From NCBI GenBank assembly GCA_002170485.2, contig NHDZ02000034.1:1-64000 (forward strand): a DNA stretch of 64,000 nt, written 5' to 3'. Below the pieces are notes generated by a model. The model was not told where the DNA came from, did not search any database, and worked only from the letters and a program-made list of their open reading frames with translations. Positions within the stretch are counted from its first letter, which is position 1; each line of letters begins with the position of its first letter. Below, one piece after another: positions 7,679 through 16,116 of the stretch. The position numbers were made by a program, and so were the translations under genes. The stretch is from MED660 sp002691025. Lineage in GTDB: Bacteria > Myxococcota_A > UBA9160 > UBA4427.

Positions 7679-8260
7679 TCACACACTCCCTGTATTTTTG
7701 TCTCGCAGTACTTCCAACACTGCGAAAGGTGACTCGGGCTTCGGATCTCTGCATGCGCAGTCCGTCTTGCTGCGATCCACCCCACATTGGGGACAAAGAC
7801 CCGGACAATCATCCTTGCAAACTGCCTGGAGGGGCCACGATAAGGCGATCAACTCCGCCAGAAAGTCGTCCAACTCCAATTCGTTTCCACGATACCAGCC
7901 TGTCTCGAGTTCTTCCCCCAAGCAGACACCGGTTCTCTCCAAAGCCGCCCGACCCTCCGGATCGAGCGGAGAATTTTCAACGACCGGCTCCAGAAGCAAC
8001 CGAAACGAATCTTGCAGCGCCTGACGATAGCGCCTGAGACAGCGTCCGCATTGTGCGTCCAGTTCAACCTCGAAATTCCCCTTGAGGTCCACTTTCTGGC
8101 CCCGAGAGCACGAGGCCACGTGAAAAACCGGGGACTCCACCAGTTCGAACTCAGCGTCTGGCGAGTCGGTGGACTCAAAGTGAGCCTGCCACCAGTCCCG
8201 ACCCGGCGATTCTGTGATCTCTTCCGGCTCGGCACTGAGCCGATCCACCCAGATCTTCAT
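7679..8260 (-). CDS. yceD: YceD family (DUF177) protein, 23S rRNA accumulation factor
   Basis: 193 residues. DUF177 proteins precede rpmF in many phyla and affect 23S rRNA accumulation in E. coli and plants. Visible are a CGRCLRRYRQAL motif near residue 72 and a C-terminal cluster DDCPGLCPQCGVDRSKTDCAC, plausibly metal-binding. The stop lies one base from the rpmF ATG. It is the first gene of the minus-strand train. Its upstream region is shared with divergent gltX. Confidence 0.88.
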   Translation of the reverse strand: MKIWVDRLSAEPEEITESPGRDWWQAHFESTDSPDAEFELVESPVFHVASCSRGQKVDLKGNFEVELDAQCGRCLRRYRQALQDSFRLLLEPVVENSPLDPEGRAALERTGVCLGEELETGWYRGNELELDDFLAELIALSWPLQAVCKDDCPGLCPQCGVDRSKTDCACRDPKPESPFAVLEVLRDKNTGSV

Positions 8261-8401
8261 GTCATTCTTCCGAGGGGGTATTCCCCAAATTCCGTTTCTA
8301 ATCCAAGCACTTCGGCGTTTTTATTCCCCGCCGCAGAAGCGCCAGGGAATAGCAAAGGGCCAGAAGCCACGCCACGCTCGCTGCGTTAGTATGCGCCGTC
8401 C
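8261..8401. promoter_or_regulatory. Divergent promoter region yceD / gltX
   Basis: 141 bases between two divergent genes. It holds a palindrome, GGGG-TATT-CCCC (8275-8286), and is less GC-rich in the middle (8281-8330). It must contain the promoter of the long yceD train; I could not fix -35/-10 hexamers with confidence. Confidence 0.4.
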
Positions 8402-9823
8402 ATGGATTCAGTTCGCACTCGCTTCGCACCCAGCCCCACGGGGTTCCTTCACCTCGGAAGTGCCCGTACGGCCCTTTTCAACTGGGCCTACGCGCGCAGC
8501 CAAGGCGGAGAGTTCCTCCTCCGCATCGAGGACACCGACCTGGACCGCTCTCAGGAAGAGTACGAGTTGGCCGTCATCGAAGGCATGGAGTGGCTGGGCC
8601 TGGACTGGGACGGCGAGATCGTCCGTCAGAGTGAACGCCGAGCGCGACATATCGAGGCCACTCAGACCCTCCTGGACACCGGACACGCCTACCGGTGCCA
8701 ATGCTCCAGAGAGTCGGTCGAAGAACGGAAGAAGCGCGACGTCGCAGCCGGAGGCCCGGGCACCTACGACGGACGGTGTCGGGACCTCGAACTCGGACCC
8801 GATTGCGGCGAGCACACCGTGCGCTTGAAGCTGCCCCTGGAAGGACTCATCGGCTGGGAGGACAGTGTCTTTGGCTCCAGCGGCCAGGATGCCAGTCAAC
8901 TCGGCGATGCCATCATCCAACGCAGCGACGGCACCCCCCTCTACAACCTCGCTGTCGTGGTCGACGACATCGACATGCAGATCACGCATGTCATTCGCGG
9001 CGCCGACCATCAAGCCAATTCGGTCTTGCAGATGGCGCTCTACGATGCGCTGGGTGCGCCCCGCCCCGTCATGGCCCATGTGCCCTTGATCGTCGACGGA
9101 GCCGGCAAAAAGCTCTCGAAACGACGGAATAACGTCTCCGTTCAGCAGTTTCGCGAGGAGGGCTACCTCCACGAGGCCCTGGACAACTGGATTGTGCGGC
9201 TGGGATGGAGCCAGGGGGACAACGAGATCTTCACCCTGGAGGACATCGGTCGCGTCTTCAGCCTGGAGGGCGTGGGCCGCAGCCCGGCGCAAGCCGATAT
9301 CGCCAAACTGGATTGGCTCAATCAGCATTACATCAAGAGCCTGACCAGCGACGACCTCTTCGAACGCGTGCGCCCCCACCTCGAAAGAGTGGCCGGCGGA
9401 CCCGTGGAGGACAGCCCTTCGCTTCGCAGGCTACTCGACCTGCTTCGAGAGCGGAGTTCGACTCTCGTGGAAATGGCGGAGCTGGCGCGCTGGCAGTTGC
9501 AGGACGAACTGGAGTACGACGAGAAGGCCGTCAAGAAGCATCTGAGGCCGGTGGCCCTCCCTTTGCTTGAATCGCTGCTGACGGCCATGCAGGCCCTGCC
9601 TGAGTGGAATGAGACTGCCCTCGCGACGGTCTTCGATGAAGTCGCCGAAGCCCAGGGCGGCATCAAGCTCGGGAAACTGGCTCAACCGGTCCGCGTCGCC
9701 GTCACCGGGGGACCCAACTCGCCCGGGATCTTTGAAACCCTCGAGGTCCTCGGCCGAGAGACCAGTGTCCGACGAATCGAGCAAGGCATCGCCATCGTGC
9801 GAGAACGCAGCGAGTCCACGTAA
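8402..9823 (+). CDS. gltX: Glutamyl-tRNA synthetase
   Basis: 473 residues, class I synthetase. The HIGH-like motif appears as PSPTGFLHLGSARTALFNW and the KMSKS-like motif as KKLSKRRNN. The central block (DIDMQITHVIRGADHQANS) and C-terminal anticodon-binding helices are present. The CxCxxxC-type zinc ligands appear as YRCQCSRE and YDGRCR. Charges tRNA-Glu and, where GlnRS is missing, may misacylate tRNA-Gln for amidation. No strong ribosome-binding site precedes ATG 8402. tRNA-Gln lies just downstream. Confidence 0.96.
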   Translation: MDSVRTRFAPSPTGFLHLGSARTALFNWAYARSQGGEFLLRIEDTDLDRSQEEYELAVIEGMEWLGLDWDGEIVRQSERRARHIEATQTLLDTGHAYRCQCSRESVEERKKRDVAAGGPGTYDGRCRDLELGPDCGEHTVRLKLPLEGLIGWEDSVFGSSGQDASQLGDAIIQRSDGTPLYNLAVVVDDIDMQITHVIRGADHQANSVLQMALYDALGAPRPVMAHVPLIVDGAGKKLSKRRNNVSVQQFREEGYLHEALDNWIVRLGWSQGDNEIFTLEDIGRVFSLEGVGRSPAQADIAKLDWLNQHYIKSLTSDDLFERVRPHLERVAGGPVEDSPSLRRLLDLLRERSSTLVEMAELARWQLQDELEYDEKAVKKHLRPVALPLLESLLTAMQALPEWNETALATVFDEVAEAQGGIKLGKLAQPVRVAVTGGPNSPGIFETLEVLGRETSVRRIEQGIAIVRERSEST

Positions 9824-9828
9824 ACGGA

Positions 9829-9856
9829 TTGAGATTTTGCAGACCCGCACTATGCT
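9829..9856 (+). promoter_or_regulatory. Candidate sigma-70 promoter of tRNA-Gln
   Basis: TTGAGA (9829-9834), 16-base spacer, TATGCT (9851-9856), placing a start about 55 bases before the tRNA. It begins just after the gltX stop. Confidence 0.45.
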
Positions 9857-9918
9857 TGGGTCGGCGCCGACCGGAATGCGGGAAAAGGTCTTTGATTCCC
9901 CGAATGCCGGTTTCGTGT

Positions 9919-9992
9919 TCCCCGGTCGTCTAACGGTAGGACAGCGGACTCTGAATCCGCGAATCATGGTTCGAATCCATGCTGGGGAACCA
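9919..9992 (+). tRNA. tRNA-Gln (anticodon CTG)
   Basis: The full cloverleaf can be drawn. Acceptor TCCCCGG/CTGGGGA (9919-9925, 9982-9988, one G-U pair), D arm GTC/GAC, anticodon stem GCGGA/TCCGC with loop CTCTGAA (anticodon 9951-9953), T arm CATGG-TTCGAAT-CCATG, discriminator A and encoded CCA (9990-9992). It reads CAG. A second isoacceptor reading CAA must lie elsewhere. Confidence 0.96.
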
Positions 9993-10042
9993 CTTTTCGA
10001 CCCACCCCGAAATGAAGTCCGCCCGGTTACCCCGGACTCCGA

Positions 10043-10924
10043 TTACGGGATGCCCACCCCCAACCAGTAGAGGTGGAGGGGGAAGAAAAGAGTCAGCAAC
10101 GCCCCGCAAGCCAGAGCGGGGCCGAATCCGAAGGGCGCGTTCAGATTTCGTTGGATGATCCCCCAGAGACCGCCCGCGACAAGGCCAATCAACGAACCCG
10201 CCACCACGGTATCCAGCGCGCCCCACGGCCCCAGGAAGGCGCCGATCATCGCAAGGAGTTTGACGTCCCCCAACCCCAGGCCCGGAAACCAGAGCCAGTA
10301 GTCGGCTTCCGTAGGCCGGGGCAAGGACTCGCCCTCCCCGGGCCAATGCGAATACTCCCGTCCCAACGCCACAGAAATCCGGGCGTGAAGGAACGCCACC
10401 AACCAGAGCACACCGCCTCCCAGCAGAGCACCCAGGCCGCTGGAAAGCAGCGCCGCGGGATAGGGAACCCCAAGCGACAGAGTCGCGAGCGGAACAAAGA
10501 GCAGGCCGAACACGCAACCGCCAATGGAGATGGAATCGGGAATGATCTGATGATCGAAGTCCACCATGGCCGCCACCAACAAGCCCGCCACGAAGACCAG
10601 CATCACGGCTCCCAGCCATGTCGGTCCGAACAACCAGCCCACAGCCCCGAACAGGAGACCGTTGAGGAGTTCCACCGCCGGGTAACGCAGTGAAATCGGG
10701 GACTGACACGAACGACAGCGACCGCGTAGAAAAACATACGAGAGCACGGGAAGGTTGTCCCAGGGCTTGACCGCAGAACCACAGGCCGGGCAATGAGAGC
10801 CCGGATAAACCACCGACTCGCCGCGAGGAAGGCGGTAGATCACCACGTTGAGAAAGGAACCCACCACCAGACCGAAGGCGATCACGGCCGTAAAGAAGAA
10901 ACCGGAACCCACCCCCTCCACCAT
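10043..10924 (-). CDS. pilD: Prepilin peptidase / N-methyltransferase
   Basis: 293 residues, polytopic inner-membrane aspartyl protease that cleaves and methylates type IV prepilins. Both catalytic aspartates are visible: one in AMVDFDHQIIPD and one in the GxGD motif GLGLGDVKLLAMIG. The N-terminal methylase loop has the zinc pair CPAC...CRSC. About eight membrane segments. It follows the ABC-type genes pilH and pilI and closes the pilA-G-H-I-D cluster. Confidence 0.95.
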   Translation of the reverse strand: MVEGVGSGFFFTAVIAFGLVVGSFLNVVIYRLPRGESVVYPGSHCPACGSAVKPWDNLPVLSYVFLRGRCRSCQSPISLRYPAVELLNGLLFGAVGWLFGPTWLGAVMLVFVAGLLVAAMVDFDHQIIPDSISIGGCVFGLLFVPLATLSLGVPYPAALLSSGLGALLGGGVLWLVAFLHARISVALGREYSHWPGEGESLPRPTEADYWLWFPGLGLGDVKLLAMIGAFLGPWGALDTVVAGSLIGLVAGGLWGIIQRNLNAPFGFGPALACGALLTLFFPLHLYWLGVGIP

Positions 10925-10964
10925 GTCTACTCCGTGCTCTTTGACATCAGTCTGGATCCGAAGT

Positions 10965-11744
10965 CTATTTCAGATCTCGTACGCGGAATATGTAGGTGGC
11001 CATGAAGAGAAGGGCCAACACGTATCCAACCGCGTACAACATAGGCCAAAGAACATCGTTCGGCGCCAGAGCCCAACCATGAACCGCGTACAAGGAAAAG
11101 TTGAAGCTATCGAGATCCGGCAGGACCCGATAGATACCCTGAGCAAGACCTCTCACCACCGGATCATCCGCCTGCCCACCCAGTGCATTCAAATCCCGGG
11201 TCAGATGCCCGATGCAGTACACGCCCAGGGCAAAAAACGCCGCCAGCATGGGGGTCGTGAAGGTAGAGAACAGGGTCGCGACTGCGACCACCACGGCCAA
11301 CTCCATGGCGATTCCAAGAACCGCCACGACATGAGTCACGGAAAGCGAGGCTCCGGCCGCCGCAGAAACCCCGGCAAAGGCGACCGCCATCAGGACCAAC
11401 TGGAGCCAGACGGTCAAAAGTAGACCCAGATATTTTCCCAGCAGGAATTCACTGCGTGTGATCGACTTGGAGAGGATGGTGTAGACCGTACGTCGCTCCA
11501 CCTCGCCATGAATGAGGCCGATCCCCACGAAGATGGCGATCCCGACGCTGAAGAGTTGCATGGCCGCCAGACCGATATCCTGGATGATCCTCTCACCCTC
11601 GACATAGGACAGGCTCGCAATCAGGACCGAAGCGCCGATCACGAGAACGCCAAAGAAGAGCAGCGCGTAGAGAAGCTTGTTTCGAATCGCTTCACGCAAG
11701 GTATTGGTGGCGATGGGCCAGATTCTGAGTACAGATCCAATCAC
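10965..11744 (-). CDS. pilI: ABC-2 type permease of the pilus-associated transporter (PilI-like)
   Basis: 259 residues with about six hydrophobic segments and an ABC-2 permease layout (NTLREAIRNKLLYALLFFGV at the start; EVERRTVYTILSKSITRSEFLLGKYLG before TM3). Its ATG overlaps the ATPase stop (ATGA), so the two subunits are made together. The pilG-H-I block in Myxococcus xanthus encodes an ABC transporter needed for pilus biogenesis and social motility. The assignment rests on this gene order rather than on a sequence alignment. Confidence 0.82.
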   Translation of the reverse strand: MIGSVLRIWPIATNTLREAIRNKLLYALLFFGVLVIGASVLIASLSYVEGERIIQDIGLAAMQLFSVGIAIFVGIGLIHGEVERRTVYTILSKSITRSEFLLGKYLGLLLTVWLQLVLMAVAFAGVSAAAGASLSVTHVVAVLGIAMELAVVVAVATLFSTFTTPMLAAFFALGVYCIGHLTRDLNALGGQADDPVVRGLAQGIYRVLPDLDSFNFSLYAVHGWALAPNDVLWPMLYAVGYVLALLFMATYIFRVRDLK

Positions 11745-12751
11745 GGGTTCTTCTCCATTTCCTTCTGCTCGTTCGGATACGATGCAGTGCCTTCGCGAAC
11801 CGCGCTCAGGAATGCATGCTCGAGCGAATGTCGATTCCGAGTCACCGAAACCACCTCGGCCCCCGCGCCCAGGGACGCAGTGAGCAGCGAGTTCACATCT
11901 TTGTCCGGCACCCGGACTTCGATCCGCTCGCCCATCCCCTTGACCCGACTTCCATAACGCTCCTGAAGACGGATGCCGAGATCCGAAGGAAGGCGGGTCA
12001 GAACGACATCGCTGTCCATATCGTCACCGCGAAGAAGATCCGCGATGGGGCCCTCGTAACGGATATGACCTTTCACGATGATGGCCACGCGATCACAGAT
12101 CATCTCCACGTCCGTCAGGATGTGGGTATTCATGAACACCGTCCGTCCATCCGCGCGAAGCTTCAGGATGATATCCCGGATCTCCTTGCGTCCGATCGGG
12201 TCAAGTCCACTCATGGGTTCGTCAAGAAAGACGACACTCGGGTCATGAATCAGCGCCTGAGCGATCCCTACACGCTGCAACATCCCCTTGGAAAAAGTCT
12301 TCAGCCGGGCATCCGCTGCGTGCTCAAGACCGACATCGCGCAGGAGTGCGGCAATCTTCGGCTTGCGGTCGGCCGCACTGATCCCGGACAACCGGGCATA
12401 GAAGTCAAGAATCTCACGGGCAGTGAGAAAGGAATAGAAATACGGGTTCTCCGGAAGGAATCCCACTTCTTGTCGAAAGCGGCTCTCAGAAACAGGATGG
12501 CCGAGAATCGTCGCCTGTCCCGCGGTCGGACGGATCAAACCCATCAGGATCTTGAGCGTCGTCGTCTTCCCGGCTCCGTTGGGTCCAACAAAGCCATAGA
12601 TCTCCCCTTCTCGAACCGAAAAAGACACCTCATTCAGGACTCGGCGCGATCGCAACCCAAGTCCAGGACGAAAGTCCTTGACCAGTCCTTCCACCTTGAT
12701 TCGTTCGTTTGCCAACTCTCTCATTGCCCCCTCCTGGCCTCCCCGTTTCAT
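11741..12751 (-). CDS. pilH: ABC transporter ATPase (PilH-like)
   Basis: 336 residues from ATG 12751. Walker A GPNGAGKTT, signature FSKGMLQR (LSGGQ variant), Walker B VVFLDEPMSGLDP and H-loop NTHIL. The extended C-terminal tail is typical of ABC-2 exporter ATPases. ATG 12751 overlaps the upstream stop (ATGA) with GAGGAGG in front. A second ATG at 12724 (MRELANERIK) also has GGAGGGGG and could be the true start. Energises the permease encoded next. Confidence 0.88.
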   Translation of the reverse strand: MKRGGQEGAMRELANERIKVEGLVKDFRPGLGLRSRRVLNEVSFSVREGEIYGFVGPNGAGKTTTLKILMGLIRPTAGQATILGHPVSESRFRQEVGFLPENPYFYSFLTAREILDFYARLSGISAADRKPKIAALLRDVGLEHAADARLKTFSKGMLQRVGIAQALIHDPSVVFLDEPMSGLDPIGRKEIRDIILKLRADGRTVFMNTHILTDVEMICDRVAIIVKGHIRYEGPIADLLRGDDMDSDVVLTRLPSDLGIRLQERYGSRVKGMGERIEVRVPDKDVNSLLTASLGAGAEVVSVTRNRHSLEHAFLSAVREGTASYPNEQKEMEKNP

Positions 12752-13773
12752 GACGCACCCTCCTCGGAGGAAGATTCCGACACTGTTCCTGCAGACCGAT
12801 TCCATTCTTCGATCCGATGAGCGCGATCCGAAGCAAAATTCACTCTGTATCTCCGGCCGTAGTAGTCCGAAACGATCTGATTGCTCTCAGGGTCGATCAC
12901 CCAGTTCGACTCACCCCCCAACTCGATACCCACTCGACTGGGCTGGGCCCGGGGAAGTCGGTTCAGGATCGGATCGAAAAAAGCAGCGAGTTCATCCATC
13001 GACTCGATGTCACGACCGTAGGTCTCCACGAAGGCTTCTCGAGCGGAATCCAGATCCCGAGCATGGCGCTCGACTTCGATCTCACCCAGCGCTTCGAGGT
13101 ACCCGGAAAGCGCTTCCTCGGTCTGGGTGTCGCGAACCATCTCACTCAGGAGGGCCTGAGCGACATCCAGACCGCCTGACTCGGCGCGCAAACGAACCAC
13201 CAACCTTGAGAGATAGGCCGGCGCACCGGGCAATTCGCTGGCCACAGCCAGATTGCGAGCCGCCTCCTCGGTTTCATCGAGGTAGTAGAAATGATTGAAT
13301 CCGAGATAGAACCAGTTCCGCCATTCCTCGGGCTGGCTTTCGATCCCACGGCGCAGAAGGCGATTGGCTTCGCGAACCTCTTCCTCGGTTTGGATCAGCC
13401 AGACCGCAGCAAAACGATAGGCATGCCCCACGTGAGGGTTGAGATAGGTCACCAGGTCGACCAAACGAGCGAGATAATCACCTTGCTCGGGACCCGGCGT
13501 TCGCGCGCCTCCAGCGATCTGTACAGCCTTCAACCAGTAGTAGTCCGAGACTACGGACTCGAAACCCAACGACAGGACCTGGGCCACCTCGGGCCGGGGC
13601 ACCAATCGCCCACTTTGTTCGGATTCAGGCGCAACTGGAATCCGCTGGTGGACAAAACCCGTGACCAGAACCACCGCCAGGAATCCCAACCCCAGAAGGG
13701 TCGCAGAGGCCCAGGAGTCCAATCGTCTTCTCAGACGAGGCTTGGCCTTGGTCTTGTTTTCGTTTCCGTACAT
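12748..13773 (-). CDS. pilG: Membrane-anchored TPR-like protein (PilG position)
   Basis: 341 residues. A basic N-terminus, one transmembrane segment at residues 21-42, then a periplasmic helical region with TPR-like pairs (for example EANRLLRRGIESQPEEWRNWFYLGFNHFYY, and ARNLAVASELPG). The C-terminal section, GIELGGESNWVIDPESNQIVSDYYGRRYRV, looks like a small beta domain. Its place between pilA and the ABC genes matches M. xanthus pilG, an accessory protein of pilus export. Orthology is inferred from order and topology. Confidence 0.75.
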   Translation of the reverse strand: MYGNENKTKAKPRLRRRLDSWASATLLGLGFLAVVLVTGFVHQRIPVAPESEQSGRLVPRPEVAQVLSLGFESVVSDYYWLKAVQIAGGARTPGPEQGDYLARLVDLVTYLNPHVGHAYRFAAVWLIQTEEEVREANRLLRRGIESQPEEWRNWFYLGFNHFYYLDETEEAARNLAVASELPGAPAYLSRLVVRLRAESGGLDVAQALLSEMVRDTQTEEALSGYLEALGEIEVERHARDLDSAREAFVETYGRDIESMDELAAFFDPILNRLPRAQPSRVGIELGGESNWVIDPESNQIVSDYYGRRYRVNFASDRAHRIEEWNRSAGTVSESSSEEGAS

Positions 13774-13815
13774 GGTCCCCCTCCAGGAACATTTTCCGAG
13801 CAGATCCGCTCTCTT

Positions 13816-14385
13816 TCAGAATGAATCCGAAAGCGGGTGATGGACGGGCGAGTCCCAGATATCGTCATCGTCGGCATTCCGGGGCGGGCTGTTGTCGCTT
13901 ACGCCCACCGTACAGAAGCCACCGTCACTCCCCGGATGGAAATAGGTGATCTCACTCAACGAGCCGGACGCATCCAGGTCGCCGTATGCGGTCGCGGTAA
14001 AGCAAGCCGAGCAACTGCAATTCCCGAAACCCGGCACCCGGGAGTCGTAGTCAAAGAAGACATCCCCTTCCGGTGTCCAACCCAGTGTCGCGAAGGCCGC
14101 CGAGACCGGAGCCACACTTCGCTTGGCACTCGTGGGGTTTTGTGAAGTCGTCGAACTCGGTTCCGGTGCAGAGCCGATAAAGGTTCCGAACTCGGCAAAA
14201 TACGTTTTCTGGGTCTGGGCAAGCGTGGTCAGGTTGCCAAAGGCTTCCGCCCGCTTGGCGGTCATCTGGTATTTGCGAAAAGAGGGAACCGCCAGACTCG
14301 CCAAGACACCGATCAGGGCCACGACGATCATGAGTTCGACCAGGGTAAACCCCATCTGGGACGGGTCATGCGAACTGCTTTTCAT
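13816..14385 (-). CDS. pilA: Type IV major pilin (PilA)
   Basis: 189 residues from ATG 14385. The leader MKSSSHDPSQMG is cut before F13; the mature protein opens FTLVELMIVVALIGVLASLA with Glu5, the classic class III signal and N-methyl-Phe site. ATG 14385 has GGAGG 8 bases upstream; the ATG at 14400 has no proper spacing. The globular part has several cysteines (CSCSACF, and one near the C-terminus) and a D-rich end (NADDDDIWDSP). It leads the pil cluster. Confidence 0.93.
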   Translation of the reverse strand: MKSSSHDPSQMGFTLVELMIVVALIGVLASLAVPSFRKYQMTAKRAEAFGNLTTLAQTQKTYFAEFGTFIGSAPEPSSTTSQNPTSAKRSVAPVSAAFATLGWTPEGDVFFDYDSRVPGFGNCSCSACFTATAYGDLDASGSLSEITYFHPGSDGGFCTVGVSDNSPPRNADDDDIWDSPVHHPLSDSF

Positions 14386-14713
14386 CTGGGTGTCCTCCAT
14401 TCCTCTTTCGTCGCCCACTGCGTCGACTCCACCTGGGCCACCGCTGCCACCGGACGTCTGAGTGATCCAGAACACAAACCCGGTTTTTCAGCTCTCGATC
14501 TCGTATCGGCAGTTTCAGCCTCAGATCTTGAGTCTCAGAAGAAAAATTCCCTGTGAATGGAGCCGAAAACGCCCTCAGGACTGATCCGGCGGGGACCTCC
14601 CTGTGCCCAGGAACGGACTTTTGCGGCCGCCAGCAGTGAGCGCTCTATTCCCCGGGGCGCCCTCATCGGTTGACATCGAGACGCCCAGTTGGCAAAGTTC
14701 GGCGCTCTCGAGT
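14386..14713. other. 328-base region between pilA and tRNA-Glu
   Basis: No gene is seen. It must carry the pilA promoter (minus) and the tRNA-Glu promoter (plus). I searched the minus strand for a sigma-54 element (GG-N10-GC) because pilA often uses one; the nearest, TGGGCACAGGGAGGT around 14600, lacks the -12 GC. An AT-rich patch (GAATTTTTCTTC) lies near 14540-14550 on the minus strand. Confidence 0.5.
14670..14698 (+). promoter_or_regulatory. Candidate sigma-70 promoter of tRNA-Glu
   Basis: A perfect -35 TTGACA (14670-14675), 17-base spacer, then a weak -10 CAAAGT (14693-14698). Transcription would start about 8 bases before the tRNA. Confidence 0.45.
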
Positions 14714-14789
14714 GCTCCCATCGTCTAGAGGCCTAGGACGCGGCCCTCTCAAGGCTGAAACACGGGTTCGAGTCCCGTTGGGAGCACCA
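14714..14789 (+). tRNA. tRNA-Glu (anticodon CTC)
   Basis: The full cloverleaf can be drawn. Acceptor GCTCCCA/TGGGAGC (14714-14720, 14779-14785), D arm GTC/GAC, anticodon stem CGGCC/GGCTG with loop CTCTCAA (anticodon 14748-14750), T arm with GGTTCGAGTCC, discriminator A and encoded CCA (14787-14789). Reads GAG. Confidence 0.96.
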
Positions 14790-14873
14790 TGTACGCCGAA
14801 TCGCCGCACGAATTCAGGGCGCACTGCTCTTGAAGACGGCAACGGTGCAAACAACAGGGATGACTCGACCGAT

Positions 14874-15491
14874 ATGCCGCCCGAAATCTGCTTCGCCTTT
14901 CTGGATTGTGAGTTCGGCGGGTTGGATGTCGAAATCCATGATCTCACAGAAGTCGGCATCATCCTCACCGACTACCGTCTCGTGGAGTTCGCCGAGGCCC
15001 AGTGGCGAGTGCGGGCGCGACCCGAGCGCATCTCCGCCGAAGCGGCTCAGATCTTCGGATACGACGAGAAGCTCTGGAGTGAGGCTCCGCCGGTACGGCA
15101 GGTCCTGACCGAGATCTCGGACATGCTACCCGACGACAGGATCGTCGTTCCAGCCGGCCAGAACGTGCGCATGGATGTGATCTTTCTGGAGCGGGCCTTC
15201 AAGAACTGCAAGATGCCCTACCCCTTCGACTACCATGTCATTGACCTCGCTACCTTGTTCTACTCGTGGTCCCTGGTGATCGGAGAGAGGGTCAAGTCCC
15301 TCTCGCTACGACAAGCCGCCACGGAAGCCGGCCTTCTCCACGGAGATACCGTCCAGCACCGCGCACTGGCGGATGCTCGGCTGACCCTGGAAACCTTCCG
15401 ACACTACATCGGCCGATTGGCTCCACGCGACCTGGCTGAAGTCATTCCCATCGAAGACGAATCCATCGCACCAGAGGATGGCCCGTCCTAG
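14874..15491 (+). CDS. DEDDh-type 3'-5' exonuclease (DnaQ/RNase T fold)
   Basis: 205 residues from ATG 14874. The DEDDh residues are visible: D11 and E13 in FLDCEFGG, Asp in GQNVRMDVIFLERAF, and His plus Asp in HRALADARLTLETF. There is no polymerase domain, so it is a free proofreading or RNA-trimming nuclease; the substrate is unknown. The frame is open upstream through the tRNA-Glu gene, but that part is not coding. Its TAG stop shares bases with the TAG of the convergent kinase in the palindrome CCTAGG. Confidence 0.82.
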   Translation: MPPEICFAFLDCEFGGLDVEIHDLTEVGIILTDYRLVEFAEAQWRVRARPERISAEAAQIFGYDEKLWSEAPPVRQVLTEISDMLPDDRIVVPAGQNVRMDVIFLERAFKNCKMPYPFDYHVIDLATLFYSWSLVIGERVKSLSLRQAATEAGLLHGDTVQHRALADARLTLETFRHYIGRLAPRDLAEVIPIEDESIAPEDGPS

Positions 15492-16111
15492 GCCGACGAT
15501 CCGGACCCGAGCTTTGTCCGCCATTTTCGCAAAGCGCGAAGGTCCACCCGGGCGAGTCCACGCGTAAGAGCACGCCCGAGTGCACTCCCCGACCCGAAGC
15601 GGATCGCGGAAGCAAAATCCAACAAGACCGGACGCCCGTCTTCTCCCAGAAGGACATTGCTCCGGTGGCTCAGATCCAGATGGACGACGCCCCGGTGGTG
15701 CATCTCAGCGACGCCGCGCTCGAGTTCAGTCAGGAAGTCAGCGGGCAACTCCTGTTTGAGTGAGCGAGAAAGAAGCCGTCCGGGTCGGTATTCCATGACA
15801 AACGCGTAGCCATCGATGGCCCCGAGCAACCGGGGAACCAGATCGATCCCAGCCAGCGCCCGGTAGACCTTCTGCTCGTGTCGTGTCAGCCAGCGTCCGA
15901 GGGTTTCCCTCACCCAGAAAGGACGCGGAGCAAAATCCTTCACAACGACAAAACCCTCGGAAGTCCGGACCAGCACCACATCTGGATTCCCCAGCCCACC
16001 GCGCTGAAGGGTCTTCTCCAATCCAGCAGAAAGCGTTTTGCGCTCCAGCCCGTCTGGCAAGGAGGCCGGTCCTGCCACCTGAGAACCTTCTCCCTCAATC
16101 ACCGCATCCAT
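15488..16111 (-). CDS. Small RIO/Kdo-type protein or lipid kinase
   Basis: 207 residues with a minimal kinase fold. K58 in FVVVKDF, the catalytic loop HLDLSHRSN (H144, D146, N152) and the metal-binding LLDFASA (D165) are present. The layout (no activation segment beyond DFASA, short C-lobe) resembles RIO and WaaP/Kdo kinases of lipopolysaccharide synthesis. Substrate unknown; a sugar or lipid target is an inference. It starts 5 bases after the methyltransferase-like gene, so the two form an operon. Confidence 0.68.
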   Translation of the reverse strand: MDAVIEGEGSQVAGPASLPDGLERKTLSAGLEKTLQRGGLGNPDVVLVRTSEGFVVVKDFAPRPFWVRETLGRWLTRHEQKVYRALAGIDLVPRLLGAIDGYAFVMEYRPGRLLSRSLKQELPADFLTELERGVAEMHHRGVVHLDLSHRSNVLLGEDGRPVLLDFASAIRFGSGSALGRALTRGLARVDLRALRKWRTKLGSGSSA

Positions 16112-16116
16112 CCCAA

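Noticed and set aside
9919..9992. tRNA-Gln as an integration site
   Set aside because: No second copy of its 3' end and no integrase nearby.
14386..14713. Possible sigma-54 promoter of pilA
   Set aside because: TGGGCACAGGGAGGT has a fair -24 part but no -12 GC at the required spacing.
14714..14789. tRNA-Glu as an integration site
   Set aside because: No duplicated 3' end in the window; the following exonuclease gene looks native.
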